19,541 bases of DNA from Actinomycetes bacterium (GTDB lineage: Bacteria; Actinomycetota; Actinomycetes; Streptosporangiales; Streptosporangiaceae), in assembly GCA_025964635.1 (NCBI GenBank), contig JAOPYP010000212.1, positions 1-19,541 on the forward strand. Direction: 5' to 3'. Each line of letters starts with the position of its first letter. Position 1 is the stretch's first letter. Of this stretch, positions 6,585 through 12,477 are shown piece by piece. The notes below the pieces were generated by a model that worked only from the letters and a program-made list of their open reading frames with translations, was not told where the DNA came from and did not search any database. The position numbers and the translations under genes are program-made.

Positions 6585-8894
6585 TCAGTCCGCGCGGGTG
6601 AAGTCCAGGGCGAAGTCCAGGACATGGCGCCGGCCCCAGAAGACAAGGCCGAGGTAGACGCCCGGGGCGATCTCCCGGATCTCGTCCCGGATCGTGTGGG
6701 CGACCAGCGAGGTCTTGGAGTAGTCGAGCACGATGCACGGCTTCCCGTCGTACCAGCTGTCCTGCGTGTAGACCGCGGCCGCGATCGCCGGGACGGAGAA
6801 GGCCGAGATGAGGTTCTTCAGCCGCCCCTTCCGTGCGTTCACCACCTTGCCCCGCCACAGCAGGGCGTAGGAGATCGCGGCAGCCGGCCGGGCCAGCAGG
6901 CCGCCGGTGCCCAGCAGCACCGTGCCCCGGCTGCGGCCATTGGGGATGGTTCCGGCGCTGCCGGACCGGAACAGCGCCCCGAGCTGGCCCGTGGTCGCGC
7001 CGATCAGGGTGGCGGGGTCGCTGGCGTCGATCCCGGCAGCGGCCCGGGCCGGCCGGGCGGCGGGCGGCCTCGCGGATCCCGGCACCGCGCGGGTCCAGGG
7101 CTGGAATGCGTTCGGCAGGGCGCCGATCGCGGGCCGCAGCTGCGGGTAGTGCCGCACCAGGACGGTGGCCATGCTGTTGTCGTTGATCCAGTCCATCCCG
7201 GCCTGTGTGTAGACCGCGGGCGTGTAGTCCTCGGTGAAGAACCTGTCGCTGTTCAGCCGCCGTGAGGCCATCAGGATGAAGATGCGGAACGCGGTGTCGC
7301 TGAACGCGAACCCGGCTGGCCGGCGTTCCGCGAACGCGCCGACGGTCAGGTCGACCTGCTCGATGTCGCCGTGGTAGACCCGCTCGATCTCGCGGGCCCA
7401 CCCGGGGTTGCCGGTGAGGTCGTCGAAGTCTTTGGCCGGGGTGAGGTGCAGCAGCCGCCGGAACTCGTTGTATCGCGGCACGCCGAGTTCGCGGGAGCGC
7501 AGGATGTCGGTGGCGGCGAGATCCTGGAGGTCGCCGTTCGGGCGGTGAAACTCCTGCAGGTACCTGGGGAAGTTATGCAGGGTTACCAGGCCCGGATGCT
7601 GCGTGCCGAACGAGTACAGCAGGTCCGCGACGCCGATCTTGCGTGCCACGTCGAGGGCGTTCGCTCCGGCCAGGTCGCGCAGTGTCGCCTGCATCGTCTC
7701 CTGGTCGCTGGCGCTGGAACGCAGGCTGTAGTCGTCGGGCACCAGCGGATGCATCCGGTAGACCGCCACGAACTCCTCGGTGAGCGAGAACGGCACGCCG
7801 TACTGCTCGGTCGGCGAGCCGGGGATGCCGCTGATGACCTCGCTGCCGCTGATCCTGCCGAACAGCTTGTGCATCCGCTCGCCAGCCAGCCCGAACCAGT
7901 TCGCCCGCATCGCGATCTTCGTCGCCGGATGGGCGATGACCGCCGGCGTCCACTCGACCGTGTGAATCTTCGCGACCAGCGCGGCGTTGACCAGGCGCGC
8001 CCGCTGGAAGATCTCCTCATCCGACCACTCCGGGTAGTCGGCACGCAGCCGGTCGCAGATGGCGTTGTGCTCCAGCGTGAACAGGGTCTGCATCATCAGC
8101 AGTCCCGCCCAGAATCCGGGCACCAGCCGCGGGTCGGCCGCCGGGTCATCGGGCAGCGGCGGCAGCCCGTCCGGGTCGACGCGCAGCTTGCCGTCGGTGC
8201 CGGCCCGCACGAACCGCTGGGCCTGCGCAGACGTCCCGTAGATCTGGGACAGGTCCCACCAGTGGGTGCTGGTGCTGGCGTGAGTCGGCCGCCGCTGCTC
8301 CCCGGGCGGGGCGGTGGGGTCCGGCCGGCTCCGCATGATCCGCATTGGCCTGGCCGGCCACGGGTCGTCGTTGGTGAGCGGAATGTCCCAGGGATGGTCC
8401 GTCGGGCTCGTCCCGTGACTGAACCAGTCCTTGATCATGAACTGCAGCCAGGTGGCGACCAGCGCGTTAGCTGAGGTCGCCGGGATGAGCTGGTCCCGGG
8501 TGAGCAGGGCGCGGCTCACCTCGCGCGGGCTGGGCTGCATGAACTCCGACGGCGGATCGGCGTAGGTGCGGTCGATCGGCACATTCCGCCCGAACCGGAA
8601 TCCGGCCATGCCCATCCTCGGCTCATCCAGGTCGTTGTAGGTGCCGTCGACGGTCCGGGTGGTGCGCACCTCCGCGGTGGCCGGCGCGACCGGGGGCAGG
8701 TCCACGGCTGGCTCGTCGCTGGTGTCGTAGAGGTTCCGCTTCCTGAGCACATCGCGGAGGCCGACGAGCACCACCAGCCCGAGCGGCACTGGCAGCCGGT
8801 GCCAGCCGACCTTGTGGTCAAGGAACTCGGCGGCGCTGTCGTACAGCCGCCAGAAGGTGGACTGGTGGTAGGCCGGTGGCCGTTGTGTGGCCAT
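6585..8894 (-). CDS. Animal-haem-peroxidase family protein, alpha-dioxygenase-like, with extra C-terminal domain
   Basis: A 769-residue protein starting at the ATG at 8894, four bases after the DyP stop, with GGGG upstream. Residues 80-600 match the peroxidase-cyclooxygenase superfamily in its fatty-acid alpha-dioxygenase-like branch: LVATWLQFMIKDWFSHG (145-161), THWWDLSQIYG (210-220), FTLEHNAICDRL (272-283), IHTVEWTPAVIAHP (310-323), GRISGSEVISGIPG (346-359) and EEFVAVYRMHPLVPDDY (373-389). Tyr379 and His382 have the Tyr-x-x-His spacing of the radical tyrosine and proximal haem ligand in COX and alpha-DOX. At the distal-histidine position (Gln151 plus four) there is Lys155. The last ~100 residues (671-769), with DSWYDGKPCIVLDYSKTS and IRDEIREIAPGVYLGL, form a separate domain that I do not recognise. 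A likely role is oxygenation of a fatty acid to a hydroperoxide, or peroxidase chemistry; the changed distal residue makes the reaction uncertain. Confidence 0.9.
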   Translation of the reverse strand: MATQRPPAYHQSTFWRLYDSAAEFLDHKVGWHRLPVPLGLVVLVGLRDVLRKRNLYDTSDEPAVDLPPVAPATAEVRTTRTVDGTYNDLDEPRMGMAGFRFGRNVPIDRTYADPPSEFMQPSPREVSRALLTRDQLIPATSANALVATWLQFMIKDWFSHGTSPTDHPWDIPLTNDDPWPARPMRIMRSRPDPTAPPGEQRRPTHASTSTHWWDLSQIYGTSAQAQRFVRAGTDGKLRVDPDGLPPLPDDPAADPRLVPGFWAGLLMMQTLFTLEHNAICDRLRADYPEWSDEEIFQRARLVNAALVAKIHTVEWTPAVIAHPATKIAMRANWFGLAGERMHKLFGRISGSEVISGIPGSPTEQYGVPFSLTEEFVAVYRMHPLVPDDYSLRSSASDQETMQATLRDLAGANALDVARKIGVADLLYSFGTQHPGLVTLHNFPRYLQEFHRPNGDLQDLAATDILRSRELGVPRYNEFRRLLHLTPAKDFDDLTGNPGWAREIERVYHGDIEQVDLTVGAFAERRPAGFAFSDTAFRIFILMASRRLNSDRFFTEDYTPAVYTQAGMDWINDNSMATVLVRHYPQLRPAIGALPNAFQPWTRAVPGSARPPAARPARAAAGIDASDPATLIGATTGQLGALFRSGSAGTIPNGRSRGTVLLGTGGLLARPAAAISYALLWRGKVVNARKGRLKNLISAFSVPAIAAAVYTQDSWYDGKPCIVLDYSKTSLVAHTIRDEIREIAPGVYLGLVFWGRRHVLDFALDFTRAD

Positions 8895-8898
8895 GCGA

Positions 8899-10323
8899 TC
8901 ACCCCGTTCTGGGTCCGGAGGGAACTGATCCCGGCAGCTGCTCCAGGTAGCGCAGGGCGGAGATGCCGGGCAGGAAGAAGTAGGCACCGCCGCGGGTGCG
9001 CACGAACTGGGGCAGGCCGCGGTACCGGCGGCGGACCGGGCGGGCTGGCACGGTGAAGGTCCGGCCGCGCGACTCACGGCTCCCGACGAGCGGATCGGAG
9101 TCGTCGTACAGGCCGTTGAATGCCGGGTCGTTCAGCCAGGTGTGCTGCACGAATTCGAACTGCCGGGCCAGGTTGGCGGCCAGGCAGATGAAGTGCAGTC
9201 CGGTCGCTCCACCCGGTCGCGGGCTGCCGCCGGCCGGGCCATAGCTGCGCCCGCGGCGGAGAAGCCGGTGCAGCGAGTTGACCTGCACGGATGCATCGGT
9301 GCCGGGGCGCGGGTCGAGCGAGTCACGTGGGTTGGCCCGGCGGATGTGCGCGCCGAGCGGGCAGGCCAGGCCCATGGGGTCGGTGTGGTGGTAGCCGAAG
9401 TCGTTGCCCTCGGCGAGCGCGGGATCGTCCCGGTACGGTGCCTTGACCAGCGGGGCGCCGCTCCGCCAGCGCCCCACCAGCTTCGCGGCCAGCGCGTCCT
9501 GCGCGCAGCGATCACCGGAGCCGTCCGGCCGGCGGGTAGCTTCGGCAGCGTAGTTCCAGAAGCCGTCAACATCCTGCTCAAGCTGGCGCAGTACCAGATA
9601 GGTCCCGTTGCGGCCCAGGTCGGCCTGGGAGGATCCGCCGGGATCCGGCGGCAGCAGCTGTCGTGGATCGGCGGACCTGGGAAGCAGCGGCCGATCGGTC
9701 AGCTGGCCGTAGCCGTTCCGGTAGCCGAGCACGAACTCGCCAGCCGGCACGGATCCTCCGGCCCGGCTGGCCTTCGGCAGCCCCTGCATCAGCGGCTGGG
9801 AGATTCCGTCGTGGAAGCCGAACGGCTCATGGTCCTGGCGTTCCAGCGTGTCCAGGACAGCGAGGGCCCGGGCATCCGTGGCAGCGAGCTGCTGCGCCAG
9901 TTGCGCCTGCCGTTCATCGAGCAGTTCCGCGGTGGCCGCGTACAGCAAAATGAGGCCGTCGATGGCTGGCCCGGCCGGGCCGCCCCAGGCCCACCCGCGC
10001 GAGCCGGACTCGCCGACGTCGCCCAGGAACCGGCTCCGGTTCGCGGCGGCCATCCCAGCCAGGAACTCCAGCGAGAACCCGGCGACTGCCGTCTCCGGGA
10101 GGCCGAGCCGGCGCAGGCCAGCAGGGGTGAACGCGACCTGCACCGCGGTATCCGCGGAGAACCTCGGTGCCGCGGTGGTGACCCGCGGCAGCAGCCAGCC
10201 GAGCAGCCCGCGGGCGGCGGACTGGCCGTCGCACGCGAAGAGGGTGAACCGGGCGTGACCCAGGCTGCTGTATCCGCGGGCGACGATGCCCTGGATGCCG
10301 GCTCGGTCAAGCGTGTCGGTCAT
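8899..10323 (-). CDS. Dye-decolorizing-type (DyP) haem peroxidase
   Basis: A 474-residue protein with an ATG at 10323, eight bases after the upstream gene's stop and so probably translationally coupled. The GXXDG signature is present as GFHDG (169-173), with Asp172 the presumed distal acid. Further DyP landmarks are GEFVLGYRNGYG (195-206), NGTYLVLRQLEQD (239-251), ACPLGAHIRRANPRD (320-334) with His326 the presumed proximal haem ligand, and FICLAANLARQFEFVQHTW. The length and the last motif fit the longer C/D-type DyPs rather than short A or B types. No Tat signal is present at the N-terminus, so it is probably cytoplasmic or held near the membrane by its operon partner. DyPs use hydrogen peroxide to oxidise dyes, phenols and some lipophilic substrates. 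The physiological substrate is unknown; in this operon it may consume lipid or hydrogen peroxides. Confidence 0.93.
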   Translation of the reverse strand: MTDTLDRAGIQGIVARGYSSLGHARFTLFACDGQSAARGLLGWLLPRVTTAAPRFSADTAVQVAFTPAGLRRLGLPETAVAGFSLEFLAGMAAANRSRFLGDVGESGSRGWAWGGPAGPAIDGLILLYAATAELLDERQAQLAQQLAATDARALAVLDTLERQDHEPFGFHDGISQPLMQGLPKASRAGGSVPAGEFVLGYRNGYGQLTDRPLLPRSADPRQLLPPDPGGSSQADLGRNGTYLVLRQLEQDVDGFWNYAAEATRRPDGSGDRCAQDALAAKLVGRWRSGAPLVKAPYRDDPALAEGNDFGYHHTDPMGLACPLGAHIRRANPRDSLDPRPGTDASVQVNSLHRLLRRGRSYGPAGGSPRPGGATGLHFICLAANLARQFEFVQHTWLNDPAFNGLYDDSDPLVGSRESRGRTFTVPARPVRRRYRGLPQFVRTRGGAYFFLPGISALRYLEQLPGSVPSGPRTG

Positions 10324-10331
10324 GGGTCGCC

Positions 10332-11600
10332 TTACAGGAGGGAGAGCCACTGCTCGGCCTGGACCGGGGTCATCTCGCCGGGCAGGCCGGCCCGGATCCG
10401 GGCGTTGTTCGCGATGTTGCCCGCGCTGAGCGCCGGGTAGGCGGTGTACCAGGCCGGCACCGGGACCTGATGATTGCGCAGGGTGTACTTGAACGGCTGC
10501 TCGAGCCTGGCTCCGCCCCAGAGCAGCCACCGGGTCGGCGGATAGCCGACAGCGCTGCCGAAGACCGCGTTCAGGCCCCACCAGATCTCGTTGATGAAGT
10601 CGTCGTTGTAGGCCTCTACGGCGCCGTCATAGTTGCTCACGAACGTCATCCGGCGCCAGCCGTCCAGCGGCACCCAGCGGGCGAAGTGGATCGACTTGAC
10701 CCCGGCCAGGCTGCCGTGGGTGAACAGGTGCCGCGCCCCGTAGCTGGTGGCCAGCTGCACGGCCCGCATGGTCAGCACGTGCAGCCGCCCGGGCTTGATG
10801 AAGCCGATGACCGCGTAGGGATTCTGCGTCTCATAGTCCTCCCAGGCTTGGAGCCTGGCCAGCTGCGGCTGGGCCGGCCGCTTGATCTCCGGCTGAGGCG
10901 CGAGCTCGGACATCCGCAACGCCACCAGCCACAACGGGAGGATGGCCAGGAGGACTGGCATCAGGAGCAGGAGCAGCAGTGGCATGGCCGCCTTGTGCAC
11001 AGCCTCGCGGATCCGGAACAGCAGGGGTGGCTCCGGCGGCGGCCGCCACGCCCAGCTCAGGTCGCCGCGGCCGGCCACGTAGTCCTGCAGATCCTGCCGT
11101 ACCCCGGCCGCGGCCCGGCCCGTCCAGCCGCCCTGGTCGAGACGATCCTCCAGTGCGTCCCGCAGCTTCGCCTCCTGCCGGATCTGGTCCAGGCCGCGGC
11201 CGACGGTGTTGACGTAGTAGGCGCTGGCTGGCACCAGATGCCGCCGCAGCCAGGCGATCCGGGTCCGGCGGCGGGCTCCGGGCCCCGGGTAGCCCGCGCA
11301 GTGCGCGAACGCCTGATCAATGCCGTCGCCCGCCACGTCGATGAGCTGGGCCAGGTGACGCCGCAGCGGGGCATCCACCTCGCTCATGAAGACCAGGCCG
11401 GCTGGAATTGGCCGGCCATCTAGATCCGCCACCTCGTCAAGAAGGTAGAGCCGGGCGAAATGGACCCCGCGCAGGTGAGCGAAGTCGAAAGGCGGCTCGG
11501 TCAGGCCCTTCCGGCCGGTATCGGCGAGCAACTTGCGAAGGGGCGGCAGCTGATCAGGAGAAACCTCCGCCCGGATGGTGACGCCAACCTGGTATGGCAT
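10332..11600 (-). CDS. Membrane-anchored DyP-related protein with internal duplication
   Basis: A 422-residue protein. The ATG at 11600 is chosen because a G-rich site (GGGGGATG) lies just upstream and family-like sequence starts there (MPYQVGVTIRAEVSP); the in-frame extension to 11726 looks non-coding. A single strong membrane segment (about 204-228, MPLLLLLLMPVLLAILPLWL) separates two soluble halves. The halves resemble each other: GVHFARLYLLD ... FMSEVDAP ... CAGYP (45-105) and SIHFARWVPLD ... FVSNYDGA ... AVGYP (303-354). The HFARW, SNYDG pattern recalls the ferredoxin-like domains of DyP-type proteins, but the GXXDG motif and haem-ligand context are absent, so haem binding is not supported. 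As first gene of the peroxidase operon it may tether or feed the downstream haem enzymes at the membrane. That role is inference. Confidence 0.75.
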   Translation of the reverse strand: MPYQVGVTIRAEVSPDQLPPLRKLLADTGRKGLTEPPFDFAHLRGVHFARLYLLDEVADLDGRPIPAGLVFMSEVDAPLRRHLAQLIDVAGDGIDQAFAHCAGYPGPGARRRTRIAWLRRHLVPASAYYVNTVGRGLDQIRQEAKLRDALEDRLDQGGWTGRAAAGVRQDLQDYVAGRGDLSWAWRPPPEPPLLFRIREAVHKAAMPLLLLLLMPVLLAILPLWLVALRMSELAPQPEIKRPAQPQLARLQAWEDYETQNPYAVIGFIKPGRLHVLTMRAVQLATSYGARHLFTHGSLAGVKSIHFARWVPLDGWRRMTFVSNYDGAVEAYNDDFINEIWWGLNAVFGSAVGYPPTRWLLWGGARLEQPFKYTLRNHQVPVPAWYTAYPALSAGNIANNARIRAGLPGEMTPVQAEQWLSLL

Positions 11601-11859
11601 GGAACATCCCCCTAAATGTCCAGGCACCATCCACTGGCCCGCCATCCGGTTCGGCCAGCCCCAACCCAGAGTGAACGCCGCCCGCCGTAGCCGGCGTACA
11701 AAGTCCCCGCCACCCGCACCACTCACAATGAACCTTTGACACGGGGGTGTAAAGACTGCCGCGATGATCGGCTGAGGCTTACCGGTGGCGAATCGTTGAC
11801 TGCTGCCTGGTGCCGTGCGACTTTCGATTCTGTCCGGCGCGCTTTCCGAGGAGGCCTCG
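11601..11859. other. Divergent intergenic region, presumed operon promoters
   Basis: This 259-base segment separates the four-gene minus-strand operon from the plus-strand gene at 11860 and must hold promoters for both. An AT-richer core lies at about 11720-11760 and contains TTGACA at 11737-11742. I could not pair it with a -10 at acceptable spacing, nor find a clear minus-strand promoter. No gene is seen. Confidence 0.4.
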
Positions 11860-12252
11860 ATGCCGCTCAGCCGTGATCATGCACGTCTTGCCCTGGCCAC
11901 CATCCGCCTGGTGAACGGGACGCTGGCCCTGCTGGCGCCGAACACGCTGCTCCGCAGGCTTGGAGCGGATCCGGACGTGAGCAAGGTGGCGATATACCCG
12001 ACGCGGATGTTTGGCGTCCGTACCATCGTGCTCGGGGTGCAGCTTCTCATCGATGCCCCCTCGCCGGAGGCAGACAGATTCGGTGTGGTCATCCATGCCA
12101 CCGACGCCGCAACAGCGATTGCGGCCGGGGTCCGCCGGCAGCTGCCGGTGCGGGTCGCCGTGATGACGGCCGGGATTTCGCTGACCAATACGGCACTTGC
12201 CCTCGTCATCGCCTGGCCGGAAAATAGGGATTCCGGCGAATATCCGAACTAA
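11860..12252 (+). CDS. Small integral membrane protein of unknown function
   Basis: A 130-residue protein with an ATG at 11860 and GAGGAGG (11849-11855) as ribosome site, which outranks an in-frame upstream start. Hydrophobic stretches at about residues 9-30 (ALATIRLVNGTLALLAPNTL), 48-66 (RMFGVRTIVLGVQLLI), 75-92 and 98-122 suggest four helices. Between the first two is RRLGADPDVSKVAIYPTRMFG, a pattern I associate with small actinobacterial membrane proteins without assigned function. The gene lies between the haem-enzyme operon, which it diverges from, and the patatin-like phospholipase, which it precedes by 225 bases in the same direction. It may belong to the same lipid/redox locus. No catalytic motif is visible. 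Confidence 0.75.
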   Translation: MPLSRDHARLALATIRLVNGTLALLAPNTLLRRLGADPDVSKVAIYPTRMFGVRTIVLGVQLLIDAPSPEADRFGVVIHATDAATAIAAGVRRQLPVRVAVMTAGISLTNTALALVIAWPENRDSGEYPN

Positions 12253-12477
12253 ATCGGAAATTGTCGCGCTTATGCGCATTTGTGCGCGATCGAGCATTAT
12301 CCGGCCGGACCCAGCCTCGCTCCTGCGGCCGCACGCGGCGGCGAACAGCAAGCTCAGCAGCATAATCCCTGCTGCCCACTTGACAGCCACATCTGGCACG
12401 CGGACGATGCGGTCAGGTTCTGGTCAGCTTACTTGGAGCGGCTGGATTGCCTCCGGGCTGGGGGAGGCGGGGGGGTC
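12253..12477 (+). promoter_or_regulatory. Leader region of the phospholipase gene with a candidate promoter
   Basis: A perfect -35 hexamer TTGACA at 12380-12385, a 17-base spacer and a weak -10-like GACGAT at 12403-12408 would give a leader of about 60 bases before the ATG at 12478. An AT-richer part at 12240-12300 also holds GCGCTTATGCGC (12268-12279). The -10 is a poor match, so the promoter call is tentative. Confidence 0.35.

Noticed and set aside
6565..7401. A 694-residue minus-strand reading that extends the catalase-like protein upstream to 7401
   Set aside because: The extra N-terminal residues lie over the dioxygenase-like gene in another frame and are Arg/Pro/Gly-rich; a strong GGAGGAA site sets the start at 6564.
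10324..10581. Extension of the DyP protein to 10581
   Set aside because: It would overlap the real upstream gene out of frame; the conserved DyP sequence starts near the ATG at 10323.
11737..11742. Perfect TTGACA as -35 of a promoter for the gene at 11860
   Set aside because: No acceptable -10 occurs 16-19 bases downstream.
12280..12477. Extension of the patatin-like protein to an ATG at 12280
   Set aside because: It has no ribosome site and a Cys/His/Gln-rich, non-conserved sequence, while the ATG at 12478 has a very strong G-rich site.
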